This document shows, in pieces, positions 1 through 10,101 of a DNA stretch of 11,068 nt. This DNA is from an uncultured Eubacteriales bacterium. Lineage in GTDB: Bacteria > Bacillota > Clostridia > Oscillospirales > Feifaniaceae. The stretch spans positions 1 to 11,068 of the forward strand of contig CABRXB010000016.1 in assembly GCA_902474785.1 (NCBI GenBank), in the 5' to 3' direction. Position 1 is the first letter of the stretch. Each line of letters starts with the position of its first letter. The notes below the pieces were generated by a model, which worked only from the letters and a program-made list of their open reading frames with translations, did no database searches and was not told where the DNA came from. The position numbers were made by a program, and so were the translations under genes.

Positions 1-191
1 GTATGGGCTGACCTGACTGTTTGAGACTGTGATCGACCTGGCGCCGGGGTTTTTGCCGGCAGTTGAACCCGCCGCTTTTCCAAAGGGACCGTCAATGCGC
101 GCTATCTTTCACGCGCGAACTGTCGGACAGGCTGCATGCGAGGCAGACAGCGTCAAAAAACATGGAATATGGCGAACCCGGCCGATTCAAT
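1..191. other. Non-coding left flank, no gene recognised
   Basis: I see no convincing gene here. All three plus-strand frames entering from the left edge close within about 24 bases, so any upstream plus-strand gene ends at or before that point; the first frame could be a gene end reading VWADLTV-stop. The only 61-codon plus frame (63-248) has no good ribosome binding site, resembles nothing I know and runs through the terminator. Minor inverted repeats are present, such as GCCGG/CCGGC around 44-60 and CTGTC-G-GACAG near 119-129. I cannot assign this to a known RNA. Confidence 0.5.
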
Positions 192-220
192 AAAAGAGAG
201 GGCGTTGCCCTCTCTTTTTT
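192..220. terminator. Bidirectional Rho-independent terminator downstream of gyrA
   Basis: AAAAGAGAGGGC (192-203), loop GTT, then GCCCTCTCTTTT (207-218) form a perfect 12-bp stem. It is followed by T-rich sequence on the plus strand (through 220) and, read leftward, by TTTTATTG. It lies about 45 bases past the gyrA stop codon, so it most simply ends the gyrA transcript. The symmetric U tracts mean it could also stop a plus-strand transcript arriving from the left. Confidence 0.85.
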
Positions 221-263
221 GCCTGTTTTTATTTGTCAGCTTGACTGATCGAGCACGCTGCCC

Positions 264-2867
264 TCAATCCTCTGTTCCGGTGACGTCGGAGTTCTCTTCG
301 AACGGTGCAGGCTGATCAGGCTCCACGGGGCCTTCGATCTCATCGGCCTCTTGCATGTCCACGGCCTCGCCCTCCTGCGGCAGCTCCTGCTCGCCCTCTT
401 CTGGTTCGGCCTCTTCAGGCTCCTTGTTGGCGCGCGTGATGGTGACAAGGCGCACGCCCTCGTCGAGCCGCATGACGCGCACGCCCTGCGTGACGCGCGA
501 GTAGATGGGCACCTCGGCCACGTCGATGCGGATGACCACGCCGTCGTCGGTCACCAGCATGAGGTCGTCGGTCTCGTCGACCATCTGCACCCCGGCCACA
601 GGCCCCGTCTTATCGGTGATGTTGTAGTTCAAAATGCCCTTGCCGCCGCGGTTTTGCAGCTTGTATTCCCGCACCTGGGTGCGCTTTCCGTAGCCCTGCT
701 GCGTCACGGTGAGCAGCGTGGCCCCGTCTCTCACGACCACGAGGCCCGCCACGGCGTCGCCCGCCTCGAGGTCGATGCCGCGCACGCCGTGGGCCGGGCG
801 GCCCATCACGCGCACGTCGCGCTCTCTGACGTGGATGGCCTTGCCGCCGGTGGTGGCGATGACCAGCGTATCGTCCCCCGTCGTGATGCGCACGTCGGCC
901 AGCTCGTCGTCATCGTCGAGTAAAATGGCGATGAGCCCGCCCTTGCGCGCCGTGTCGTATTCGGGCAGCGCGGTGCGCTTGATGGTGCCCTTGCGCGTCA
1001 TCATGGTGAGGTATTTGCCCTGCTCAAACTCGTCGAGGTGCAAGACGGTGGTGATCTTCTCGCCCTGCTCGAGCGGCACCAGATTGACCATGTTGGTCCC
1101 CTTGGCGGCGCGCCCCGTCTCGGGAATGTGATAGCCCTTGATGCGGTAGACGCGGCCTCTGTCGGTGAAGAAGAGCAGGTGGCTGTGGGTGCTGGCGATG
1201 AAGATGTCCTCCACGAAGTCCTCCTCGCGGGTGGTCATGGCGTTGACGCCTCTTCCGCCGCGCCGCTGTGCGCGATAGGCAGACACCGGCTGCCGCTTGA
1301 TATATCCAAGATGGCTGCGCGTGATGACGCAGTCCTCCTGTTCAATGAGGTCTTCCAGGTCGATCTCGTCGTAGTCGATCTCAATGGAGGTGCGGCGCGC
1401 GTCGCCGTACTTCTCCTTGAGCGCCAGCGATTCGCGCTTGACGATGGACTGCACCAGCGTCTCGTCGGCCAGCACGCGGCGAAAATAGGCGATGCGCTCG
1501 GTGAGCTCTTTGTATTCGGCCTCGATCTTCTCCCGCTCCAGTCCCTGCAGCCGGCGAAGCTGCATCTCCAGGATGGCCTGCGCCTGCACCGTGGACAGGG
1601 AGAAGCGATCCATCAGGCGCGCGCGCGCGTCGTCATAGCTTGAGCGGATGATGCGGATGATCTCGTCGATGTTGTCGACCGCGATGCGAAGCCCCTCGAG
1701 CAGATGGGCGCGCTCCTCCGCTTTCTTGAGGTCAAAGCGGGTGCGGCGCACCACGATCTCCTCTTGAAACCGGATGTAGTGATACAAAATCTCCTTGAGG
1801 CCCAGCGTTTTGGGCTGCCCGTCGACCAGGGCCAGCATGTTGAAGGAGCAGGTGTCGGAGAGCTGCGTGTAGTTGAAGAGCTGGTTTAAGACCACCTGTG
1901 GATTGGCGTCGCGCTTCAAATCAATGCGAATGCGCATGCCGTTTCGCCCAGACTCGTCCTCCAGATAGGAGATGCCCTCGATGCGCTTGTCTTTGACGCA
2001 ATCGGCGATCTGCTCGAGCAGACGCGACTTGTTGACCTGATAGGGGATTTCGGTGACGACGATGCGAAAGCGCCCGTCTTTGACCTCCTCGATCTCGGTG
2101 CGCGCCGTGACGCGGCAGCGTCCGCGCCCCGTGGCGTAGGCGTTGCGGATGCCGGCCACGCCCTTGATGATGCCGCCCGTGGGAAAGTCGGGGCCTTTGA
2201 CAAAGGCCATGAGCTCGTCGAGCGAACAGTCGGGGTGGTCGATCTGATAGACCACCGCGTCGATGACCTCGCTCAAATTGTGGGGCGGAATATAGGTGGC
2301 CATGCCCACCGCGATGCCCGAGGAGCCGTTGACCAGCAGGCAGGGAAAGCGCGCCGCCAGCACGGTGGGCTCTTTGAGCCGCTCGTCGAAGTTTGGCATG
2401 TAGTCGACGGTGTCCTTTTCAATGTCGCCGAGCATCTCGGCGGCGATGCGGCTCATGCGCGCTTCGGTGTATCGGTAGGCGGCGGGCGGGTCGCCGTCGA
2501 TCGAGCCAAAGTTACCGTGGCCGTCGATCAGCGGGTAGCGCAGCGAAAAATCCTGCGCCATACGCACCAGTGCGTCGTAAACCGAGGCGTCGCCATGGGG
2601 GTGAAAGCGGCCCAGCACGGCGCCGACGGTGGTGGCCGCCTTGCGGAAGGGCTTTTCATAGACCAGCCCATCCTGATACATGGTGTATAAAATGCGACGG
2701 TGCACGGGCTTGAGCCCGTCTCTCACGTCGGGCAGGGCGCGCGCCACAATGACCGACATGGCGTATTCGATATAGCTTTTCTTCATCTCGGCGTTGATGT
2801 CCACCGGAAGAATGGTCTGATGCTCATAGTTTGCGGGCTTGCTCTCGGGATGCTGCTTTTTGCTCAT
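264..2867 (-). CDS. gyrA: DNA gyrase subunit A
   Basis: GyrA (867 aa) is the breakage-reunion subunit of DNA gyrase, the A2B2 type IIA topoisomerase that introduces negative supercoils using ATP. The catalytic Tyr is Y133 in [11 protein letters not shown]. The quinolone-determining region reads [12 protein letters not shown] (89-100), with Ala94 where E. coli has Ser83 and Asp98 where it has Asp87. The GyrA box QRRGGRG is at 534-540 at the start of the C-terminal beta-pinwheel, and a second box-like QNRGGKG lies at 738-744. The last 52 residues hold 22 acidic and no basic residues, an acidic tail. The ATG is preceded by GGAGAA with 7-nt spacing. It follows gyrB on the same strand after 131 bp, and a strong terminator lies about 45 bp past the stop. 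ParC is the main alternative, but the GyrA box and linkage to gyrB in the dnaA cluster favour GyrA. Confidence 0.98.
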   Translation of the reverse strand: MSKKQHPESKPANYEHQTILPVDINAEMKKSYIEYAMSVIVARALPDVRDGLKPVHRRILYTMYQDGLVYEKPFRKAATTVGAVLGRFHPHGDASVYDALVRMAQDFSLRYPLIDGHGNFGSIDGDPPAAYRYTEARMSRIAAEMLGDIEKDTVDYMPNFDERLKEPTVLAARFPCLLVNGSSGIAVGMATYIPPHNLSEVIDAVVYQIDHPDCSLDELMAFVKGPDFPTGGIIKGVAGIRNAYATGRGRCRVTARTEIEEVKDGRFRIVVTEIPYQVNKSRLLEQIADCVKDKRIEGISYLEDESGRNGMRIRIDLKRDANPQVVLNQLFNYTQLSDTCSFNMLALVDGQPKTLGLKEILYHYIRFQEEIVVRRTRFDLKKAEERAHLLEGLRIAVDNIDEIIRIIRSSYDDARARLMDRFSLSTVQAQAILEMQLRRLQGLEREKIEAEYKELTERIAYFRRVLADETLVQSIVKRESLALKEKYGDARRTSIEIDYDEIDLEDLIEQEDCVITRSHLGYIKRQPVSAYRAQRRGGRGVNAMTTREEDFVEDIFIASTHSHLLFFTDRGRVYRIKGYHIPETGRAAKGTNMVNLVPLEQGEKITTVLHLDEFEQGKYLTMMTRKGTIKRTALPEYDTARKGGLIAILLDDDDELADVRITTGDDTLVIATTGGKAIHVRERDVRVMGRPAHGVRGIDLEAGDAVAGLVVVRDGATLLTVTQQGYGKRTQVREYKLQNRGGKGILNYNITDKTGPVAGVQMVDETDDLMLVTDDGVVIRIDVAEVPIYSRVTQGVRVMRLDEGVRLVTITRANKEPEEAEPEEGEQELPQEGEAVDMQEADEIEGPVEPDQPAPFEENSDVTGTED

Positions 2868-2998
2868 ATTTGTTCTCCATTCCGCCGCGGCGCGCTTTGG
2901 CCGGCCAAAGCGTCAAAATCCTTTTTCAAAGAGGGGCTGGCGTCCCGCGGCTCCCGCTTTTTTGGCGAGCGGTGCGCCCTTCGTCTGTTGTGCGTCTC
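2868..2998. repeat. gyrB-gyrA spacer with perfect 20-bp palindrome
   Basis: The 131-bp spacer contains CGCTTTGGCCGGCCAAAGCG at 2893-2912, perfectly self-complementary. As RNA it would form an 8-bp stem with a CCGG loop on either strand. No U tract follows on either strand, so it does not look like an intrinsic terminator. In the gyrA mRNA it would sit about 25 nt before the start codon and just before the GGAGAA ribosome binding site at 2875-2880. A weaker hairpin (CCGCT/AGCGG) lies nearer gyrB. Confidence 0.75.
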
Positions 2999-5219
<2,221 letters not shown>

Positions 5220-5225
<6 letters not shown>

Positions 5226-5504
5226 AAAACGCTTTTTCTCATCCATGGTATACTCCCCTTCCTCCAGACGGCGCTGCAGCGTGGAGGGGGCAATCTGCGA
5301 AATATAGACGCGCTCAACGCCGTTTTCTCTCGTAAGAATGAAGCTCTTTGGAAGTTCGAAAGAGACGTTTGTCACTTGACTTTGGGCCTCAGCGCGTTTG
5401 AGATAGGCGCGCGTGAGCTCGCCTGTGGTGGTGGTCTCCATGTCGAAGATGCCGATCACATCGCGGGCGCGCACCAGCACATCCTTTCCAAGGTGAAGAT
5501 ACAT
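5220..5504 (-). CDS. remB: RemA/RemB-like regulator (DUF370), YaaB position
   Basis: This 94-residue protein belongs to the DUF370 family that includes B. subtilis RemA and RemB (YaaB), DNA-binding regulators of extracellular-matrix genes. Conserved-looking segments are the start MYLHLGKD, DVIGIFD (15-21), LPKSFILT (51-58) and VYISQIAPSTLQRR (66-79). B. subtilis RemB is about 81 residues; here a charged C-terminal tail makes it slightly longer. The ATG is preceded by AGGAGG (5515-5520) with 10-nt spacing. It sits between recF and gyrB, exactly as yaaB does in B. subtilis, which is why I use remB rather than remA. Its actual targets in this organism cannot be read from the sequence. Its stop codon lies inside the AT-rich gyrB promoter block. 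Confidence 0.88.
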
Positions 5505-5596
5505 GGCGCAAGGTCCTCCTTTTTCGGGTCAAAATCGCTGCAAGCGTCGTTGCGCCAGCCCAGCCCTTTGCTCTGCCGTCAGAACGCTGCTTGAGC

Positions 5597-6712
5597 CTAT
5601 ACGGGATCTTCCAGCCTTGTCACGCTGCCGTCGGACACCGAGAAGGCCGCCGCCTTTTTAGAGGGGCGGGCCCTGGCGCAGCTCGTGATGAGCACCTGAC
5701 GATGACCCAGACTGCCCCTGACATACTGCTGCCGCGCCCGGTCGAGCTCGCTCATCACGTCGTCGAGAAGCAAAATGGGGCTTTCCCCCACCGTCTGCTC
5801 CACAAGCTCGCACTCCCCCAGTTTCAAAGAGAGCACCACGCTGCGCTGCTGGCCCTGCGAGCCAAACAGACGCGCGCTGCGCCCGTCGATGAGCAGCTCC
5901 ACATCGTCTCTGTGCGGCCCCACCATGCACACGCCGCGCTCCATCTCCAGAGGGACAGCCTGCGCAAGCTCGGCTTTCAGCGCCTCGCGCAGCGCGGCAA
6001 GATCGGTGATGAGCGCCTCCTCGGGCGATCCGCAAAAGGCGCGATACTCGACAAAGAGGGTTTCCCCCCCGTGTGAAAGGCGCTGGTGGTGCGCGGCGGC
6101 GGCGGTTGAGAGCTTTCTCACGTAGCTGCCGCGCTGCAAGGTGATATAGCTGCCAAGGTCGGCCAGCTTTTCATTCCAGACTTCCAGCATGGGAAAAGCC
6201 GAAGCGCCGCCCCGTTTGAGCAGCATGTTTTTTTGCGCCACCACGCGGCTGTAATCGTCGAGCGCGCTTTGGTATTTGGGTCTGAGCTGGGAGATGGCCG
6301 TGTCGAGAAAGCGGCGGCGCTCCTCCGGCCCGTCTTTGACCAGCTCGAGGTGCCCCGGCTCAAAGAGCACGGTGCAAAACTGGGCGGCCAGCTCCCCGTT
6401 TTTCTTGATGGGAACGCCGTTTAACAAAATGCTCTTTCGCGCGTCGGTCGATAAAAAGAGTTCCAGCGTCTGCTCTCTGCCAAAGGCCTGGTAGCGCAGC
6501 GCCACGCGCGCGGCCTGCTCGCCAAAGGCGATGAGATCCCGCTCTCTTCCCTGCCGAAATCCTCTGGGACAGGAGAGCAAAAAGATGGATTCGAGCAAAT
6601 TGGTCTTGCCCTGCGCATTTTTTCCATAGAACAAGTTGACATGGGGAGAGAGCGCCACGCTCTGGCAGCCGAGATTTCGAAAGTGGCGCAGCGCCACCTC
6701 TTTGACAAACAC
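5597..6712 (-). CDS. recF: DNA replication and repair protein RecF
   Basis: RecF is an SMC/ABC-like ATPase that acts with RecO and RecR to load RecA at single-stranded gaps. From a GTG at 6712 the protein is 371 aa, the usual family length, and begins MFVKEVALRHFRN. Walker A is GKNAQGKTN (30-38), the ABC signature is SQGQQRS (285-291), and Walker B with D-loop is ILLLDDVMSELD (313-324). The frame remains open for 37 more codons upstream, but those lack family similarity and run into yaaA. The GTG has a purine-rich GGGGGGAGAG about 9 nt upstream, so I chose it. It lies 43 bp after yaaA and 92 bp before remB, consistent with one transcription unit. Confidence 0.97.
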   Translation of the reverse strand: MFVKEVALRHFRNLGCQSVALSPHVNLFYGKNAQGKTNLLESIFLLSCPRGFRQGRERDLIAFGEQAARVALRYQAFGREQTLELFLSTDARKSILLNGVPIKKNGELAAQFCTVLFEPGHLELVKDGPEERRRFLDTAISQLRPKYQSALDDYSRVVAQKNMLLKRGGASAFPMLEVWNEKLADLGSYITLQRGSYVRKLSTAAAAHHQRLSHGGETLFVEYRAFCGSPEEALITDLAALREALKAELAQAVPLEMERGVCMVGPHRDDVELLIDGRSARLFGSQGQQRSVVLSLKLGECELVEQTVGESPILLLDDVMSELDRARQQYVRGSLGHRQVLITSCARARPSKKAAAFSVSDGSVTRLEDPV

Positions 6713-6755
6713 AGGCTTTCTCTCCCCCCCTTTAAAAAGATCAAATTTTAGGCGA

Positions 6756-7043
6756 CTAGAGCCTGTCGGCCTGTTCGGGGGCCGTGAGATTTTCCTGCGG
6801 CAGGGGTTTGGCCTGAAGCTCAAAGAGCTTTCCGGCCGCCGTCACCTTGTCCCCCGGGCGCAGCTTTTTGCCGCGCTCGGCGGCCACAGCCGCATTGACA
6901 CGCACACCGCCTTTGGCGATCAGCTCCTTGGCCTCGCCCCCTGTGAAACAGACGCCCGCCAGCTTTAAAAACGAGTCGAGCTTGATATAATCCGTGTGGA
7001 TGGGAACCTGGATCACACGGACGCGCGCATTGATTTTCTTCAT
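6756..7043 (-). CDS. yaaA: S4-domain RNA-binding protein YaaA (RlbA)
   Basis: A 95-residue protein made mostly of an S4 RNA-binding domain (about 20-76): IKLDSFLKLAGV, TGGEAKELIAKGGVRVN and RGKKLRPGD. It matches the small S4 protein always found between dnaN and recF in Firmicutes (YaaA/RlbA in B. subtilis, linked to the ribosome). About 20 residues at the N-terminus and 19 at the C-terminus flank the domain. I chose ATG at 7043 by homology; the nearest strong AGGAG is about 14 nt upstream, so its ribosome binding site is poor. The frame is open for 43 further codons to 7172, but those residues do not resemble the family. The gap to dnaN is 193 bp. Confidence 0.93.
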   Translation of the reverse strand: MKKINARVRVIQVPIHTDYIKLDSFLKLAGVCFTGGEAKELIAKGGVRVNAAVAAERGKKLRPGDKVTAAGKLFELQAKPLPQENLTAPEQADRL

Positions 7044-7236
7044 GGTCTTTTCTCGTGCTCCTTTGCACACGGCCGCACGGCCAATTTGAAACAGGGTTTC
7101 GGGCGCTGCGCTGACAAAATGCCGCCCCTTTGCGTAACGAGCCAACTCGGACAGCCCAAGGCCAAGCGCCAAAGCGCGTTTGCGTCCCGTCGGCCGAGCA
7201 TGCCTCTGGCATTAGTTTTCCACTTTTTCACAAGTC

Positions 7237-8343
7237 CTAGTCCACCTTGAGGCGCACCGGCAAGATCAAAAACAAAAACCGGTCGTCCTCCATGGGGCGC
7301 AGCACCATGGGGGCAAGGCTTGTGGCAAGTTGCATGCGCACCTCGCTCTCGCCGGTGTTTTTGAAGGCGTCGAGCAAGAAGCGGTTGTTAAAGCCGATTT
7401 CAAGCGGCTCCTCGTCGTAGTCGAGCAGCAGCTTGTCGGTCACGCTGCCGATCGGCGTCACACAGGTCAGCTTCATTTCGCCGCTCTGAAAATAGAGCCG
7501 CACGGGGGAACGCTGCTTTTCGCTGATGAGCAGCGACGCGCGGTCGAGACAGTCGAGAAAGTCCTTGACGTTGACGGGAATGGTAAACATGGGAATTTTG
7601 GGCAGCGCATTTTTGTAGTTCAAAAACTCGCCCTCTATGGTGCGGGTGACGATGATGAGGTTTTCGGTCTCAAATACGACGCTGCGCTTTGTCGGCCAGA
7701 TGGTCACCTGGGCGTCGCTGTCCGAGAGGATACGCGAGAGCTCGAGCAGCGTTCTGCCCGGCACCACAAATTGCAGCGTCTGCTCCACCGGGACAGAGAG
7801 CGTCTCCTTTCGGATGGCAAGGCGATAGCCGTCGACCCCGACCACCTCGAGTTCGTCGCCCTCCAGGTGGAACAGACAGCCGGTGTGCACCGGCTTGCTG
7901 TCGCTCTGGGAAACCGAGAACACGGTCTGCAAAATCATGGAGCGCAGCGTCTTTTGATCCATCGCAAAGGAAAAGCCCTCTCTCTGAAAGGTGACGGGCG
8001 GATAGCTTTCGGCGGCGATGCCGATGATGTTGAACACCGAAAAGCCGGCCGTGATCGTCACGTCGTCGCCCTTGGCCTCGACGACGACCTCCCCTTCGGG
8101 CAGTTTCTTCAAAATGTCGCTGAAGGTGGAGCAGGGCAAGACGAGCTCGCCGCTGTCCCTGGTGTTGGCTGGGATGGAGCAGCGGATGCCGGTCTCCATG
8201 TCGTATCCGGTCAGTTGCAGACAGTCGGGCGACAGCGTGAGCAGCAGCCCTTCGAGCACGGGCAGAGAGGAGCGCCCCAGAACGGCGCGCGAGGCGGTGG
8301 CCACCCCTTGTGCCAAAATAGCGCGGTCACAGGTGAATTTCAT
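7237..8343 (-). CDS. dnaN: DNA polymerase III beta sliding clamp
   Basis: DnaN forms the dimeric ring that tethers DNA polymerase III and other partners to DNA. The 368-residue length is normal for the three-domain clamp. It begins MKFTCDRAILAQGV, contains the domain-linker-type segment VGVDGYRLA, and ends with LILPVRLKVD, resembling the conserved MP(V/M)RL terminus near the protein-binding pocket. The ATG is preceded by AAGGAGGG with 9-nt spacing. It lies 313 bp downstream of dnaA across the proposed origin and starts the dnaN-to-gyrA gene run. I could not define a separate dnaN promoter. Confidence 0.98.
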   Translation of the reverse strand: MKFTCDRAILAQGVATASRAVLGRSSLPVLEGLLLTLSPDCLQLTGYDMETGIRCSIPANTRDSGELVLPCSTFSDILKKLPEGEVVVEAKGDDVTITAGFSVFNIIGIAAESYPPVTFQREGFSFAMDQKTLRSMILQTVFSVSQSDSKPVHTGCLFHLEGDELEVVGVDGYRLAIRKETLSVPVEQTLQFVVPGRTLLELSRILSDSDAQVTIWPTKRSVVFETENLIIVTRTIEGEFLNYKNALPKIPMFTIPVNVKDFLDCLDRASLLISEKQRSPVRLYFQSGEMKLTCVTPIGSVTDKLLLDYDEEPLEIGFNNRFLLDAFKNTGESEVRMQLATSLAPMVLRPMEDDRFLFLILPVRLKVD

Positions 8344-8402
8344 GGCTCAAAGCCCTCCTTGGCGTGGAGTTTGATGGTGTGCCGTCAATCGGCGGAAAAA
8401 GG

Positions 8403-8640
8403 CGCTGCGCGCCATTTGATCTATGTTTAAAAAACAGTAACAGCAGCAGGGGCTGTGGAAGCTGTGGAAAAGTCGGGTTTGTCCTGCTGGGAGGATAAAA
8501 CATGGACAGGTCTTTGTGGGGATCCTTGGTGGGAAGCGTTGGGGAAAAATGCGGAGGTTTTCACCGTTTTTCTTTTTGGGTGGAAAAGGAGCCTGTGGAA
8601 AAGGACAACTTTGGTGGAAAACTTTTCTTCGCGCGGGCAA
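8403..8640. other. oriC: Candidate chromosomal origin oriC with DnaA-box cluster
   Basis: The non-coding dnaA-dnaN gap carries a run of DnaA-box-like 9-mers in one orientation (TTTTCCACA type on the dnaA coding strand). The clearest are TGTGGAAGC (8454-8462), TGTGGAAAA (8463-8471), GGTGGAAAA (8579-8587), TGTGGAAAA (8594-8602) and GGTGGAAAA (8613-8621). Weaker ones are GGAGGATAA (8490-8498), TGTGGGGAT (8515-8523) and GGTGGGAAG (8528-8536). I found no exact TTATCCACA. The location next to dnaA and dnaN, and the outward direction of all genes, fit an origin. Boundaries are approximate. Confidence 0.8.
8414..8471. other. Candidate basal unwinding element: boxes, GC cluster, trios, AT tract
   Basis: Read left to right on the plus strand: an AT-rich tract (ATTTGATCTATGTTTAAAAAA, described as 8414-8434 with key TTTAAAAAA), then phased triplets CAG TAA CAG CAG CAG (8435-8449), then GGGC (8450-8453), then two abutting DnaA boxes (8454-8462, 8463-8471). 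This is the order of the B. subtilis basal unwinding system (DnaA boxes, GC cluster, DnaA-trios, AT-rich), in the equivalent orientation. The triplets keep the central A but most end in C when read 3' to 5' (GAC instead of GAT). Confidence 0.55.
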
Positions 8641-8641
8641 T

Positions 8642-8658
8642 AAAAAAGCCCTTGCTTT
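8642..8658 (-). terminator. Weak candidate terminator after dnaA
   Basis: On the minus strand AAAGC (8654-8658), loop AAGG, then GCTTT (8645-8649) form a 5-bp stem followed by more T residues to 8642. It overlaps the dnaA stop codon at 8657-8659. The stem is short and AT-containing, so termination, if any, would be partial. Confidence 0.3.
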
Positions 8659-10003
8659 AATACTCCCCCGCCGCCTTGATGTTGGACATGATCTCGTCCA
8701 CATCGCTTTTGAGATGGGGGTTGACCTCGATCTCGTCTTCCACCTTGTTGACCGAGTGCATGACGGTGGTGTGATCCCTGCCGCCAAACACGTCGCCAAT
8801 CTGGGTCAGCGACACGTCGGCCATCTCGCGGATGATGAACATGGCGATCTGGCGGGCCATGGCGATGTCGGCCGTGCGCTTTTTGCTGCGCAGATCCTCC
8901 ACCGTGAGGCCGAAGTAGGAGCTGACCTCGTTGATGACGCGGTCGATGAGCACCGGCACCGTCACGTTGTCGCTGAGCACGTCGCGAATGGCGTTTTGCG
9001 CGGCGGCGATGTTGATATCCACATGATCCAAAATGACAAGCGCCTTGAGCTTTTTGACGGCGCCTTCCAATTGCCTGATGTTTTTTTTGAGGCGCTGGGC
9101 GATGTAGTCGGCCACTTCGGGGGAGAGATCGACGCCGAGGTTTTTGGCCTTGCGGTTTAAAATGGCGATGCGGGTCTCCACGTCGGGCGGCTGCACGTCG
9201 GCGATCAGGCCCCACTCAAAGCGGGTGCGCAGCCGTTCTTCGAGCGTTTTGATCTCCTTGGGCGGTCGGTCGGAGGTCAAAACGATCTGCTTTTTGCCCT
9301 CGTAGAGCGTGTTGAAGGTGTGAAAAAACTCCTCTTGGGTCGATTCCTTGCCGCCGATGAACTGAATGTCGTCGATGAGCAGCATGTCGAGGTAGCGGTA
9401 TTTTTCACGAAAGGCGCGCCGCGCCGCCACGCCCTGGCTGATGGCCTCCACCATCTCGTTGGTGAATTCGTCCCCTTTGAGATAGAGCACCTTCATGGAG
9501 GGATTTTTGGCGCGCACGCTGTTGCGAATGGCGCACAGCAGATGCGTTTTTCCAAGGCCCGAGCCGCCGTAGATAAACAGGGGGTTAAAAGAGTCCTCCG
9601 TGTGGTTGGCGACGGCGCGGCAGGCTGCCTCGGCGAGCTTGTTGGAGCCGCCCACAATAAAATTTTCAAAGGTGTAGTCGTCCTGGCTGAGGGCGTGGTT
9701 GGTCACATCGGTGTAGTCGACGATGCGCTCGGCGATGCGCTTTCGCTCCTCTTGCTCCTCTTCGCTGTAGATCACGACCTCCAGGGGAAAGCCCACGAGC
9801 TCGGTGAGAAAGGCGGTCAATTTATCTCCAAAACGGTTGATGATGATATCTTTTTGAAAGTCGCTCGGAACTTGGAGTGTAGAACATTTGGAATCCATGG
9901 CAAGCGGTTGCGCGCCGGCAAACCAGGTGTTTGCGGCGGTGGGGGTGTAGGCGTCGCTGAGCTTTTGGTAGACGGCGTTCCACACGTCCTGCACTGAGTT
10001 CAT
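8657..10003 (-). CDS. dnaA: Chromosomal replication initiator DnaA
   Basis: DnaA is the AAA+ initiator that binds DnaA boxes and opens the origin. The 448-residue protein shows the domain I start (VWNAVYQKLS) and an acidic linker (about 80-105). Walker A is GGSGLGKTH (146-154), Walker B is LLIDDIQF (208-215), and an arginine-rich LRTRFEWGL is at 258-266. The domain IV DNA-binding signature DVFGGRDHTTVMHS is at 404-417. Length is normal. The ATG is preceded by AGAGGGAG with about 6-nt spacing. A sigma-A-type promoter lies 70-100 bp upstream. It is divergent from kynU. Confidence 0.99.
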   Translation of the reverse strand: MNSVQDVWNAVYQKLSDAYTPTAANTWFAGAQPLAMDSKCSTLQVPSDFQKDIIINRFGDKLTAFLTELVGFPLEVVIYSEEEQEERKRIAERIVDYTDVTNHALSQDDYTFENFIVGGSNKLAEAACRAVANHTEDSFNPLFIYGGSGLGKTHLLCAIRNSVRAKNPSMKVLYLKGDEFTNEMVEAISQGVAARRAFREKYRYLDMLLIDDIQFIGGKESTQEEFFHTFNTLYEGKKQIVLTSDRPPKEIKTLEERLRTRFEWGLIADVQPPDVETRIAILNRKAKNLGVDLSPEVADYIAQRLKKNIRQLEGAVKKLKALVILDHVDINIAAAQNAIRDVLSDNVTVPVLIDRVINEVSSYFGLTVEDLRSKKRTADIAMARQIAMFIIREMADVSLTQIGDVFGGRDHTTVMHSVNKVEDEIEVNPHLKSDVDEIMSNIKAAGEY

Positions 10004-10029
10004 AATCGTCTCCCTCTATAGCGGTAAGT

Positions 10030-10101
10030 CTATCTCTATATTTATATATATCTTAAAATAAGTATAGTATAGATTATAACATAGAGGCCCTTTGATTGCA
10101 A
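10030..10101 (-). promoter_or_regulatory. dnaA promoter in a very AT-rich tract
   Basis: On the minus strand a perfect -10 TATAAT (10073-10078) lies 17 bp from TTGCAA (10096-10101), which matches 4 of 6 bases of the -35 consensus. Transcription would begin near 10066, giving a leader of about 63 nt. The tract 10030-10082 is almost entirely A and T. TATACT elements at 10061-10066 and 10066-10071 are alternative -10s. Seven-base arms CCTCTAT (10013-10019) and ATAGAGG (10081-10087) flank the AT tract. Confidence 0.65.

Noticed and set aside
6713..6823. Longer RecF start giving 408 residues
   Set aside because: The extra residues do not resemble RecF and would overlap the end of yaaA; the GTG at 6712 gives the family length and has a purine-rich ribosome binding site.
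7044..7172. Longer YaaA start giving 138 residues
   Set aside because: The added N-terminus has no similarity to the S4 family and the start would be a TTG without a ribosome binding site.
7330..8430. 366-codon plus-strand frame antisense to dnaN
   Set aside because: Shadow of dnaN with low-complexity composition rich in His, Asp and Val typical of antisense frames.
9015..9023. ATATCCACA, 8 of 9 match to the DnaA box, inside dnaA
   Set aside because: Isolated within coding sequence with no cluster around it; expected by chance.
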